Assembly: GCA_002425685.1 (NCBI GenBank)
Contig: DIMS01000124.1
Coordinates: 16,579-27,966 of the forward strand
Source of the DNA: Synergistaceae bacterium UBA5560
GTDB lineage: Bacteria; Synergistota; Synergistia; Synergistales; Aminiphilaceae
DNA length: 11,388 nucleotides
Direction of reading: 5' to 3'
This document shows, one piece after another, positions 1 to 6,999 of this stretch. The stretch's first letter is position 1. Every line of letters starts with the position of its first letter. Made by a program: the position numbers and the translations under genes. The notes below the pieces were generated by a model that made no database searches, was not told the DNA's origin, and saw only the letters and a program-made list of their open reading frames with translations.

Positions 1-478
1 CGGCCTTTCCGGTAAGGGCATCACCGCTCGCGGGGAAAGATTTTTCCTGGAGATTGGAAGAAGAGACATCCTCCCAGAAGGAGGCAACGGCAGCGCCGAG
101 GAATTGCGCAAAGGCGTCCGCGTCGCTCCCCGGAACGAGAACGACGCTGAAGACACGTGGTTCCGCATTCACAAGCTGTTTCGCCACCTCCCAGGGGCTT
201 CCCGGACGCAGGAAATAGACCCCGGGTTTCAAAGAACGATCGACACCGAAAGCCGTCAACCACCGGGACAGGGCCTGAGCCTCGCTCGTAATCCCCTCCC
301 GAACGAAATGCCGCGCAGCGTCCCGGGCGCTCATGCCCGGTTCGACCATGACGAAAACCGAAGGTCCATGTCCGATTTCCAATCGCTCCTGCCACCAGGA
401 AACGGGGAGAGCAAGAAAAGTCAGGTAAGCCACGGCGGTCAATAAAAACAACAGCAGCATGATTGGTCTGTCCCGCAT
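1..478 (-). CDS. mltG: MltG-like endolytic murein transglycosylase (N-terminal part, runs off the left edge)
   Basis: Seen: an open frame of 159 codons on the minus strand that continues past base 1. It begins MRDRPIMLLLF, has one hydrophobic segment at about residues 7-27, then a LysM-like module (about 40-105) with the pattern VEPGMSARDAARHF and LKPGVYFLRPG. A second module begins at about 110 (VVLVPGSDADAFAQFL). This matches the N-terminal organisation of the YceG/MltG family: one inner-membrane anchor, then LysM-like subdomains before the catalytic domain. In that family the enzyme cleaves nascent glycan strands at the membrane. The catalytic Glu would lie beyond the window, so activity cannot be judged. 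The start at 478 is preceded by the purine-rich stretch GAGGAAAGGCGGAGG; an internal Met at codon 7 has no such site. Divergent from the transporter at 1265, with about 785 bases between them. Confidence 0.72.
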   Translation of the reverse strand, partial: MRDRPIMLLLFLLTAVAYLTFLALPVSWWQERLEIGHGPSVFVMVEPGMSARDAARHFVREGITSEAQALSRWLTAFGVDRSLKPGVYFLRPGSPWEVAKQLVNAEPRVFSVVLVPGSDADAFAQFLGAAVASFWEDVSSSNLQEKSFPASGDALTGKA

Positions 479-579
479 ATGCCTCCGCCTTTCCTCACTT
501 TTTTCATTGCACGAACTTGTGGTTTTTTGAAAACGTCTGTCGCACGAAGAGCACACGCTCCGTTGTGACATATCCTCAT

Positions 580-620
580 CGCTCATCGCCGGTTCTCAAA
601 AATCGCTCCGGCGATGAGCG
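580..620. repeat. Perfect 13-bp inverted repeat in the mltG upstream region
   Basis: Arms at 580-592 (CGCTCATCGCCGG) and 608-620 are exact reverse complements, separated by 15 A/T-rich bases. The left arm overlaps a tandem CTCATCG duplication (575-588). Neither side has a following T-run, so this is not a typical intrinsic terminator. It could be an operator or a hairpin in the mltG leader; nothing in the sequence decides which. Confidence 0.6.
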
Positions 621-672
621 TCCGCAGGCTGGAAAAACCCTGCCAAAAGCCCGTCCCGTCCGACACTGGTTC

Positions 673-678
673 ATTATA
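673..678 (-). promoter_or_regulatory. Possible -10 element of a leftward promoter (mltG)
   Basis: Read on the minus strand these bases are a perfect TATAAT. No convincing TTGACA-like element lies 16-19 bases upstream (the 17-base position reads GTGCGT), so the call rests on the -10 alone. If used, the transcript would start near 666 and carry a leader of about 190 bases containing the 580-620 hairpin before mltG. Confidence 0.25.
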
Positions 679-739
679 CCCCGTAACAGACCACCACGCA
701 CGACACGTTCTTTCCCGGTAGAGAACGGAGGAAGCATGC

Positions 740-1015
740 CAGGAGAGGTTCTTTTTCTTCACTTCTTCTTGGAGGTTTTACGGAGAAGCGGTGATGACAA
801 ATTATCATTTTACAAAAAATCAATTCTTCTTTGCACAAGAAAAGGTCAAAAAGCAAAACATATCCTCTTTTTCTTCTATGGTTTTCATAAAAACAACACA
901 AAAAACTTCGAATCTCGAATTCATTTCGCACTATTCCTTATTTTTAGACTTTTCAAAAACCTTCCGAAGCACTCGAACCAACGCATTCTTCAGAAAAGAA
1001 TACTAGACAAGCGCC
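740..1015. other. AT-rich island without a confident gene
   Basis: This stretch is conspicuously AT-rich, with many A and T runs, against GC-rich genes on both sides. It is part of the 785-base gap between mltG and the transporter. Several short frames are open. One starts at ATG 736 (plus, 97 codons, ends at 1029) behind GGAGG. Another starts at ATG 794 (plus, ends at 1006) behind GGAG with 8-base spacing. A third lies on the minus strand at 674-931. All give basic, Phe-rich, low-complexity translations that I cannot link to any family, and they overlap one another. I see no tRNA, terminal repeats or transposase remnant. Best reading: non-coding or foreign AT-rich DNA, with promoter function possible. 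Confidence 0.5.
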
Positions 1016-1017
1016 GA

Positions 1018-1119
1018 AGCATCCCCTAAGATAGGCCCATTCGTGCAACTTCTGTACCCTGTGGGCTGCGTACAGGCATTTTCGTACAGTTCGGTCCCGG
1101 GCGAAAAAGGAGGGATGCT
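1018..1119 (+). promoter_or_regulatory. Candidate structured 5' leader upstream of the NSS transporter
   Basis: An 8-bp pairing between AGCATCCC (1018-1025) and GGGATGCT (1112-1119) could close a domain of about 100 nt. Inside lie CTGTAC (1052-1057) with GTACAG (1070-1075), and the alternative GCCCA (1035-1039) with TGGGC (1062-1066); the two inner helices interleave. A direct repeat CGTACAG occurs at 1069-1075 and 1083-1089. It ends about 145 bases before the transporter start. I do not recognise a known riboswitch class: no T-box GGGTGG-type bulge and no glycine aptamer core. A regulatory RNA, a protein operator around CGTACAG, or chance all remain possible. Confidence 0.25.
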
Positions 1120-1264
1120 CATCGCAAAAGACCATTCGACCCCACTCACCGGAAAAACTCCATAGGCCACACCGTTCTTGAACATCGGCTTGCTTGTCGA
1201 AATGGAACCACTCATCCCGAAACCCTTAAGAAGAGAAATCGAAATTAAGGAGGGAGACCTGTTC

Positions 1265-2743
1265 ATGGCGGAGAACACGGAGTTGAAAGGCACTGGGCAG
1301 TTTTCGAAATGGGGTTTCCTGTTTGCAGCAATGGGTATGGCAATCGGCACGGGAAACATCTGGCGTTTCCCCCGGGTCGTCGCCGCCAACGGCGGTGGCG
1401 CATTCATCCTCGTTCTTTTCTTCGCATTGTTCCTCTGGGCAATTCCTCTGATCTGCATGGAAGGCGTTCTCGGTAAGACCAGCCGTATGGGCTGCATCGG
1501 TGCTTTCAAGGAACTGGTGGGGCGCAAGTACACTTGGATGGGCTGGTTCTTCGGTCTCTGCTGTTTTCTCATCACCTGTTACTACGGCGTCGTCCTCGGT
1601 TGGTGTATCCGCTACTTGCTCTTCGCCTTCCAAGGTGTCCTCGTTGCCGGAGTCGACACAGAAGCCCTCTGGACAAACTTTCTCGGTAACGCGGATCAGG
1701 GGATGTACTTCTACTGGGCAGCCATCGCCATGTGCGCCTTCGTGGTAGGGCTGGGCGTCCAGAACGGCATCGAAAAAGGAAACAAAATCTTCATCCCCGG
1801 TATTTTCGTCCTCCTCGCCTTTCTCGCCATCCGGGCCATGATGCTCCCCGGTGCCACAGAAGGACTGAAGTTCCTCTTCCACGTCAACACTGCGGACTTG
1901 ATGAAACCCACGGTGTGGCTCAACGCCTTCACTCAGGCGGCCTGGTCCACCGGTGCGGGATGGGGACTCTTCCTCACCTACTTCGTGTACACGAAAAAGG
2001 ACGAAGACATTCTCCTCAACGCCTGCACGGCTTGCTTCGCCGACACGTCGGCGGCGCTTCTGGCGGGCATGGCGGTCATTCCCACCATCTTCGCCCTCGC
2101 GCCGGATCCCAGCGCAGCTTTGGCAAGCGGCAACAACGGCCTGGCCTTCATCAACCTCACCCGTCTCTTTGCCAATCTCCCTGGAGGAACGATCATGGCC
2201 ATCGCCTTCTTCGGCGCCCTCATCCTGGCAGCGCTGTCCTCGGAAATCGCCATGATCGAGTTGGGGGTCCGTATGCTCCAGGACATGGGCAAATCCCGCA
2301 AATCAGCCCTGTTCATCGTTACCTTCGTCGTGCTGGCGATCGGAACCTTCGCCGCCCGGGACAACGTCGTCTTCGAGAACATGGACTGGACCTGGGGCGT
2401 GGGCCTGCTCCTCTCCGGACTTCTCGCATCTCTTGCTGCCATGATCGTCGGCGTGGACAAGATCTGGGACGAGTACATCTCCCCCGTCTCGGACATCCAG
2501 GCCAAGTGGATGTGGTCCCTCATTCGCCTCTTCCCGGTGTGGTTCGTTCTCATCTCCGGCTGGTGGATCCAGCAGTCCATCTCCTGGTATCCCGGCGAAT
2601 GGTGGAAGATCTTCCCCATCGCGAAGTACAACTACGCGCCAGCACCCATGTTCCTCCAGTGGGCCATTCTCATCGGCCTGGGCTTCGCCCTGAACAACTG
2701 GCTGGCCGACAACATGAAGCACAAGTTCGAGCCCAAGGTGTAA
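1265..2743 (+). CDS. Neurotransmitter:sodium symporter (SNF/NSS) family transporter, probable Na+-dependent amino acid importer
   Basis: Secondary transporter of the inner membrane with the LeuT fold, expected to import an amino acid with Na+. Seen: 492 residues, highly hydrophobic, about 11-12 membrane segments. TM1 contains AAMGMAIGTGNIWRFP (residues 21-36) followed by NGGGAF (42-47), the most conserved block of the family; Asn31 aligns with the Na+-site Asn27 of LeuT. TM6 shows the unwound-helix pattern AAWSTGAGWG (225-234), and TM8 carries ALSSEIAM (323-330). I chose ATG 1265 because AAGGAGGGAG lies just before it (1247-1256) and the family motif begins about 20 residues later. An in-frame upstream start at 1178 would add 29 residues with no site. 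The next gene, 13 bases on, encodes a MetS-like small subunit, which by analogy with the MetPS type suggests methionine, alanine or other neutral amino acids. The substrate is inference. Confidence 0.93.
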   Translation: MAENTELKGTGQFSKWGFLFAAMGMAIGTGNIWRFPRVVAANGGGAFILVLFFALFLWAIPLICMEGVLGKTSRMGCIGAFKELVGRKYTWMGWFFGLCCFLITCYYGVVLGWCIRYLLFAFQGVLVAGVDTEALWTNFLGNADQGMYFYWAAIAMCAFVVGLGVQNGIEKGNKIFIPGIFVLLAFLAIRAMMLPGATEGLKFLFHVNTADLMKPTVWLNAFTQAAWSTGAGWGLFLTYFVYTKKDEDILLNACTACFADTSAALLAGMAVIPTIFALAPDPSAALASGNNGLAFINLTRLFANLPGGTIMAIAFFGALILAALSSEIAMIELGVRMLQDMGKSRKSALFIVTFVVLAIGTFAARDNVVFENMDWTWGVGLLLSGLLASLAAMIVGVDKIWDEYISPVSDIQAKWMWSLIRLFPVWFVLISGWWIQQSISWYPGEWWKIFPIAKYNYAPAPMFLQWAILIGLGFALNNWLADNMKHKFEPKV

Positions 2744-2756
2744 GGGAGGCGACGAC

Positions 2757-2873
2757 ATGTGGGTCTTCAACATGTTTCTTGCGCTGGCAACAAGTTTCGG
2801 AGCCTTTGCCCTCTGTATAAGCATTGCAATGAAAGCCGAGGAGCGCAAGGCGGCCCTGAGACGGAAATCCTAG
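2757..2873 (+). CDS. MetS-like small subunit of the NSS transporter (38 residues)
   Basis: A 38-codon gene beginning 13 bases after the transporter stop. AAGGGAGG (2742-2749) overlaps that stop codon and sits 7 bases before the ATG. The peptide starts MWVFNMFLALATSF, has one hydrophobic helix (about residues 3-24), then a charged amphipathic tail rich in Lys, Arg and Glu (KAEERKAALRRKS). Size, topology and position match the MetS family of NSS small subunits; MetS of Corynebacterium, needed for methionine/alanine uptake by MetP, is the characterised case. It probably associates with the transporter in the membrane and is translated with it. It is short enough to be missed by length-filtered gene calling. 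Function in this organism is inference from family and context. Confidence 0.85.
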   Translation: MWVFNMFLALATSFGAFALCISIAMKAEERKAALRRKS

Positions 2874-2909
2874 TCGCTCCGGATCGAACCTGAGATTTTA
2901 TTCTTCTGT

Positions 2910-2959
2910 CGCTGCGGCGCCGCCGGTTCCGGGGCGCCGCAGCGGTTTTTCCGGTTTTT
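2910..2959 (+). terminator. Intrinsic terminator of the transporter/small-subunit operon
   Basis: A perfect 12-bp GC-rich stem (2910-2921 with 2933-2944) and an 11-base loop, followed by T5 (2946-2950) and a second T5 (2955-2959). It begins 37 bases after the small-subunit stop codon. Confidence 0.9.
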
Positions 2960-3030
2960 CTTCTCCAGGCACAATGACGGAATGATTCGGCGTGCCGCAG
3001 ACAGCAAATTTCTGAAGGGAGAACAGAAGC

Positions 3031-3771
3031 ATGACAGTGTACCGGATCAAGAGCAAAAGCAGATCCTGGGACGGAGAACCCATCGGCATTCTCATCCTCG
3101 ACGCGGCCTATCCCTGCGTTCCGGGCAACGTGGGAAACGCCACGACCTTTCCCTTTCCCGTGCGCTATAAGGAAGTGCGTGGCGCCTCCATCACACGCCT
3201 TCTGAACGAGCGGGACCCCGCGCTGCTCGCCCCTTTCATCGACGGAGCGAAGGAATTGGAGGCGGAAGGCGTACGGGCCATCACGGGTGCCTGCGGTTTC
3301 ATGGCACTCTTCCAACCACAGGTGGCGGCGGCGGTGAATGTGCCGGTCTTCCTCTCCAGCATGCTTCAGGTACCGTTCATCGCGAGAACATTACGACCGG
3401 ACCGACAAGTGGGCATCATCACCGCCAACGCAGCATGCCTCACGGAAGAACATTTCGCGAACGTGGGAATTTCTCCGGAGGTTTCCAAGGTCGTCTACGG
3501 CATGGAGGAACAGGATGAATTCCGGACCTCCGTGCTGGAGGAAAAGGGAACGCTCGATTCGGCACTGGTGGAGAAGGAGGTCGTGAGTGTCGCGGAACGG
3601 ATGGTACGGGAATGTCCCAGGGTCGGGGCGATCCTCCTGGAATGCAGCGATCTTCCCCCCTACGCCGCAGCGGTTCATGACGCCACGGGACTGCCCGTCT
3701 TCGATTTCATCACCATGATCCGCCATGTGCATTCCGCACTGGTTCCGACGCGTTACAACGGCCACATGTAA
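3031..3771 (+). CDS. Asp/Glu/hydantoin racemase superfamily protein
   Basis: Seen: 246 residues with the two half-sites typical of cofactor-independent Asp/Glu racemase-fold enzymes. Cys88 lies in ITGACGFM, at the end of a strand-forming segment. Cys205 lies in ILLECSDLPPYA, matching the second catalytic Cys position. The N-terminal half has GILILDAAYPCVPGNVGN (about 19-36) and the middle has RQVGIITANAACL (125-137). In this superfamily paired cysteines abstract and donate the alpha proton of amino acids or hydantoins; others in the fold are maleate isomerases or decarboxylases. The exact substrate cannot be read here, and the sequence is not a canonical MurI glutamate racemase. The start is backed by GAAGGGAG (3014-3020 region) about 10 bases upstream. 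It follows the terminator at 2910-2959, so it either has its own weak promoter in the roughly 70-base gap or depends on read-through. It lies between an amino acid transporter and a proline racemase-family gene. Confidence 0.82.
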   Translation: MTVYRIKSKSRSWDGEPIGILILDAAYPCVPGNVGNATTFPFPVRYKEVRGASITRLLNERDPALLAPFIDGAKELEAEGVRAITGACGFMALFQPQVAAAVNVPVFLSSMLQVPFIARTLRPDRQVGIITANAACLTEEHFANVGISPEVSKVVYGMEEQDEFRTSVLEEKGTLDSALVEKEVVSVAERMVRECPRVGAILLECSDLPPYAAAVHDATGLPVFDFITMIRHVHSALVPTRYNGHM

Positions 3772-3794
3772 CAGCCCGGCACCAAGGCACACCA

Positions 3795-3840
3795 AAAAGG
3801 CGAGGCGGGGGGTCCGGTCGGACCCCCCGCCTCGCCTTTT
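3795..3840. terminator. Bidirectional intrinsic terminator between convergent genes
   Basis: A stem of about 20-22 perfect base pairs (3795-3816 with 3819-3840) with a very short loop. It has AAAAA (3794-3798) on one side and TTTT (3837-3840) on the other, so either transcript ends in a U-tract. It lies 24 bases after the stop of the plus-strand racemase gene and 31 bases beyond the stop of the minus-strand proline racemase-family gene. It serves both. Confidence 0.95.
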
Positions 3841-3871
3841 GTGTGCACGAGCCCCCTCGGAAAACCGAACC

Positions 3872-4888
3872 CTATTTGGGGAGCAGGAAGCCGTTGCCCA
3901 CTTCGTCTTCTTTCTGGCGGAGGAGGAAATTCATCCCCGTCACGAAGGAGCGCCCGCGCAAGGTGGGCACCACCGAGGAAAAACCGGCCACATCGGGACC
4001 GGATTCACAGGACCCCAGAAAAACGCTCCCCGTGACGCTCTTGTGGAGAAATTCCTCGCCAGGACGGAGCTTCCCCTTCGCCGCAAGAAGCGCCATTTTC
4101 GCACAGGTTCCCGTACCGCAGGGAGAGCGGTCCACCGAGCCAGAGGCGAAGACCACGCAGTTCCGGGTCATCTCACCGCTTCTTTCGAGACTGAACTCCG
4201 TGAGTTCCACCTTGTGGATGTGCGTCTCCACCGGATGTCGCACTTCCATCTTCCGGTTCACCGCATCCCGAATCTCGAGCCCAAGGGGAATCATCTTCGG
4301 TACTTCTCCGGGAACGATCTCGAAATCGAACTGGTCGGCGGGAACGATGGCAAAAAAGTTCCCCCCGAAGGAAATATCGAGGTGAATGGGTTTGGGCCAG
4401 GAGGGAACCGTCACTTCCACGTCCCTTGCGAAGACGAAAGCCGGAACGTTTTTCAGCGTCACGTCCCCTACCACGCCGTCCGTGACGGCCACGCGCAATG
4501 CCACGAGACCCGCAGGCGTATCCAGAACGACCTCCGTGAAGGGTTCCTGCTTGGGGATCATTCCCAGATCGACAAGAGTCCTTCCGAGGCCGATGGAGCC
4601 GTGGCCGCACATGCTGATGCTGCCGCTTGAATCCATGAAGATCACACCGTAGTGAGCCGCCTCCGAGCAGGGGGGAACCAGGAGAGCGCCGAACATGTCC
4701 CCGTGCCCGCGAGGCTCGCACATGACCATGACGCGGAAGTCATCGTGATGTGTGACAAAGTCGATCCACTTCTCTCCCATGGTCTTGCCCCGCAAAAGCG
4801 GTGCACCTCCGATGATCAGCCGGGTCGGTTCACCCCCGGTGTGCGTGTCGATGACTGCCGCAGCTCGCGTGATCTCCATCTGCCCCAT
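3872..4888 (-). CDS. Proline racemase / hydroxyproline epimerase family protein
   Basis: Seen: 338 residues with the full family signature. An N-terminal DTHTGGEPTR (residues 14-23) is followed by ISMCGHGSIG with Cys94 and DRSPCGTGTCAK with Cys257. The two cysteines form the acid-base pair that inverts the alpha carbon without a cofactor. Having Cys at both sites fits proline racemase or 4-hydroxyproline 2-epimerase rather than trans-3-hydroxyproline dehydratase, where the first position is Thr. Proline versus hydroxyproline cannot be decided by eye. It lies 15 bases downstream of dut and is the last gene of the minus-strand cluster; the terminator at 3795-3840 follows. The annotated ATG sits only 2 bases from GGGAGG; Met4 (ATG at 4879) has better spacing and may be the true start. 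Probable role: cytosolic D/L-proline interconversion in amino acid catabolism (inference). Confidence 0.9.
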   Translation of the reverse strand: MGQMEITRAAAVIDTHTGGEPTRLIIGGAPLLRGKTMGEKWIDFVTHHDDFRVMVMCEPRGHGDMFGALLVPPCSEAAHYGVIFMDSSGSISMCGHGSIGLGRTLVDLGMIPKQEPFTEVVLDTPAGLVALRVAVTDGVVGDVTLKNVPAFVFARDVEVTVPSWPKPIHLDISFGGNFFAIVPADQFDFEIVPGEVPKMIPLGLEIRDAVNRKMEVRHPVETHIHKVELTEFSLERSGEMTRNCVVFASGSVDRSPCGTGTCAKMALLAAKGKLRPGEEFLHKSVTGSVFLGSCESGPDVAGFSSVVPTLRGRSFVTGMNFLLRQKEDEVGNGFLLPK

Positions 4889-4903
4889 CTCCTCCCGATT
4901 CCG

Positions 4904-5338
4904 TCAGCGTCCCGTACTGCCGAATCCGCCACTGCCGCGTTCGCTACTTTCCAGCACGTCCGTTTCCTCCCAGGCAATCCGGACGACGGGGGTGATCACC
5001 AGTTGGGCGATGCGATCTCCCTTCTCCACCGTGAAGGGGTCCCTGGAGTGATTCACGAGAAGCACACGGACCTCTCCGCGATAATCCGCATCGATGGTTC
5101 CCGGCGCATTGAGCACGGTCACGCCATGTTTGAGCGCCAGACCGCTTCGCGGACGCACCTGTCCTTCACATCCTTCGGGGATTTCCACGGAAAGGCCCGT
5201 TCCAACCGACGCCCACTCTCCCGGCAACAAAAGAGCCTCCTCGGCGGCACGGAGGTCCATTCCCGAGGAAAAAGGCGTCGCATACGCCGGAAGAGGCAAT
5301 GCAGCCGCCTTCTCGTCCCGAAGAACACGGAGAACCAT
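4904..5338 (-). CDS. dut: Deoxyuridine 5'-triphosphate nucleotidohydrolase (dUTPase)
   Basis: Hydrolyses dUTP to dUMP and pyrophosphate, keeping uracil out of DNA and supplying dUMP for thymidylate synthesis. From ATG 5338 the product is 144 residues, the usual size of the homotrimeric family. All five motifs are in order: SSGMDLRA (24-31), RPRSGLAL (62-69), GTIDADYRGEV (80-90), DRIAQLV (108-114) and the C-terminal lid RGSGGFGSTG (134-143). The motif 3 Asp-Tyr pair and the lid Phe are present. I chose 5338 for length and because GGAG lies 8 bases upstream. The frame stays open to GTG 5434, adding 32 Lys-rich residues; a TTG at 5425 lies 8 bases after AAGGAG, so a longer form is possible. It is about 210 bases downstream of argH and just ahead of the proline racemase-family gene. 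Confidence 0.93.
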   Translation of the reverse strand: MVLRVLRDEKAAALPLPAYATPFSSGMDLRAAEEALLLPGEWASVGTGLSVEIPEGCEGQVRPRSGLALKHGVTVLNAPGTIDADYRGEVRVLLVNHSRDPFTVEKGDRIAQLVITPVVRIAWEETDVLESSERGSGGFGSTGR

Positions 5339-5549
5339 GTTGGGCGCTCCATTGTTCCGGTCTTCCGCTGCGAGTTTTTCCTGGATCTTGTCCTTTTTGG
5401 AACTCTTCGAGGACGTCGTGCCCAAGATCACCACTCCTTTTCCTCGGCGTCAAGAACGAAACACTGCTGTCATGCGACACTGACGATAGATTGTAACACG
5501 ACGCGCTTCCCCAGTCTCTTTTCCAGGAACAGGAACACACTCTATACGT

Positions 5550-6989
5550 TTATACGTTTCTCTCTCCCGCTTTTCCGGAAAGGGTCTCCTTTTTCCCCTG
5601 AAACATCTCTCTCAATCCATTCAAAGCACTCATCCCCTGCTCCTGCTGCCACCGTACCTGTTCCGGCGACGTTCCGCCGAGAGTTTTTCGTCGCTCCACC
5701 GATGTCTCTGGGACAAGCAGCCCCGGAAGATCCACCTCCGCCTCGGGGAGCAGACGACGCCACTCGTCGGGGGAGAGCCCGGTGAGCGCACGTTTTTCCT
5801 CGACACACCATCGCACGAGCCGTCCTACCTTCTCGTGGGCCTCCCGAAAGGGGATGCCCCTACCCACCAGATACTCCGCCACGTCCGTCGCGAAGATGAA
5901 ACCGTCGGAAAACCCCCGCCGGGCCTTTTCGGCGGAGACCCCCACCCGGGCAAGCAGATCCGGAAGTACCGAGAGAATCTGGAAATACGCCTCGAAGGAA
6001 GCCCAAAGTCCCCGCTTGTCCTCCTGGAGATCCCGGTTGTACGTCAGGGGAAGTCCCTTCACGCTCACCATCAAATCGGTCATGTGTCCCACAAACTGTC
6101 CCGCCCTTCCCCGAAGGAGCTCCAGCACGTCGGGGTTCTTCTTCTGGGGCATGATGCTGGATCCCGTGCAGAAGGCATCGGGAAGTTCGACCCATCCGAA
6201 TTCGGTACTGCTGTAGATGATGAGGTCCTCCGCAAGCCGGCTCGCGTGCAATCCGAAGGAGACGAAGAAATAGTGTACATCCAGAAGATAATCTCTCTGT
6301 GCCACGGAATCCATACTGTTTTCCGTGATTCTGGAAAAACCCAGGTCCCTCGCCGTGAACTCCCTGTCCAGGGGAAGCGTGGAACCCGCGAGCGCACCGG
6401 CCCCCAGAGGACAGGCGTCACAGGAGTGATAGGCCGCAAGAAGCCGCTCCGCATCCCGCAGAAAAGCCCAGAAATACGCCATCCAGTACTGTCCCATGGA
6501 GATCGGTTGCGCCTGCTGCAGGTGGGTATAGCCGGGAACCACCACGTCACGATGCTCCCCGGCTTTTTGCTGGAGCGTTTCGAGAAGGATTTCAAGGCGC
6601 CCCCACGCATCGAGCAGGGCCTCCCGGAGGAAGAGACGCATCGTGGTCGCCACCTGGTCGTTTCTGCTTCGCCCCGCGTGGAGTTTCGCACCGAGGGAAC
6701 CGCACCGCTCGATAAGAGCAGCCTCGATGTTCATGTGCACATCTTCGAGACTCTCTTTCGGAACGAGAATGCCCGCGTCGATGTCTCCTCCGATGGCGAA
6801 GAGGTGTTCCTCCAACGTTTGCGCTTCCTCCGACGTGAGGAGCCCGATATGGGCAAGCATCCGGACGTGGGCGACGCTCCCCCGAATATCCGCGGCGGCG
6901 AGCCGCCAGTCCACATCGAGAGATTGGGTGAAGCGGCGGACTGTCTCATGTGTTTCCTCGGTGAAACGGCCTTTCCACATGACGATCAC
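5550..6989 (-). CDS. argH: Argininosuccinate lyase
   Basis: Splits argininosuccinate into arginine and fumarate, the last step of arginine synthesis; cytosolic homotetramer of the fumarase/aspartase superfamily. Seen: 479 residues, the normal length. Conserved blocks are SLEDVHMNIE (80-89), HAGRSRNDQ (104-112), GYTHLQQAQP (153-162) with His156, and the superfamily signature GSSIMPQKKNPD (276-287) carrying the catalytic Ser loop. The GTG start at 6989 lies 10 bases after the surE stop, with AAAGGGG in the gap; the in-frame ATG three codons on (6980) is an alternative. No other arg gene is nearby, so here it sits among tRNA, nucleotide and protease genes rather than in an arg operon. The stop codon lies in a tandem TATACGTT duplication (5543-5558). 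Confidence 0.96.
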   Translation of the reverse strand: MIVMWKGRFTEETHETVRRFTQSLDVDWRLAAADIRGSVAHVRMLAHIGLLTSEEAQTLEEHLFAIGGDIDAGILVPKESLEDVHMNIEAALIERCGSLGAKLHAGRSRNDQVATTMRLFLREALLDAWGRLEILLETLQQKAGEHRDVVVPGYTHLQQAQPISMGQYWMAYFWAFLRDAERLLAAYHSCDACPLGAGALAGSTLPLDREFTARDLGFSRITENSMDSVAQRDYLLDVHYFFVSFGLHASRLAEDLIIYSSTEFGWVELPDAFCTGSSIMPQKKNPDVLELLRGRAGQFVGHMTDLMVSVKGLPLTYNRDLQEDKRGLWASFEAYFQILSVLPDLLARVGVSAEKARRGFSDGFIFATDVAEYLVGRGIPFREAHEKVGRLVRWCVEEKRALTGLSPDEWRRLLPEAEVDLPGLLVPETSVERRKTLGGTSPEQVRWQQEQGMSALNGLREMFQGKKETLSGKAGERNV

Positions 6990-6999
6990 ATGTCCCCTT

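Noticed and set aside
463..1029. A 188-codon plus-strand frame across the whole mltG-transporter gap
   Set aside because: Its first part overlaps the mltG start on the other strand and lacks a ribosome site. Only the part from ATG 736 has any signal, and that is reported as a weak observation.
1732..2820. A 362-codon plus-strand frame overlapping the NSS transporter
   Set aside because: Out-of-frame shadow of a clear membrane transporter. The product is Arg/His-rich with no hydrophobic pattern and no ribosome site.
3725..4630. A 301-codon plus-strand frame through the bidirectional terminator into the proline racemase-family gene
   Set aside because: It reads through a roughly 20-bp terminator stem and lies antisense to an enzyme with intact catalytic cysteines.
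5469..5479. GTCATGCGACA occurring here and again near 11120
   Set aside because: An 11-base match between two places in an 11-kb window is expected by chance, and the positions relative to genes differ.
5571..5583. CTTTTCCGGAAAG palindrome near the end of argH
   Set aside because: It lies inside coding sequence, is short, and has no following T-run, so there is no case for a terminator.
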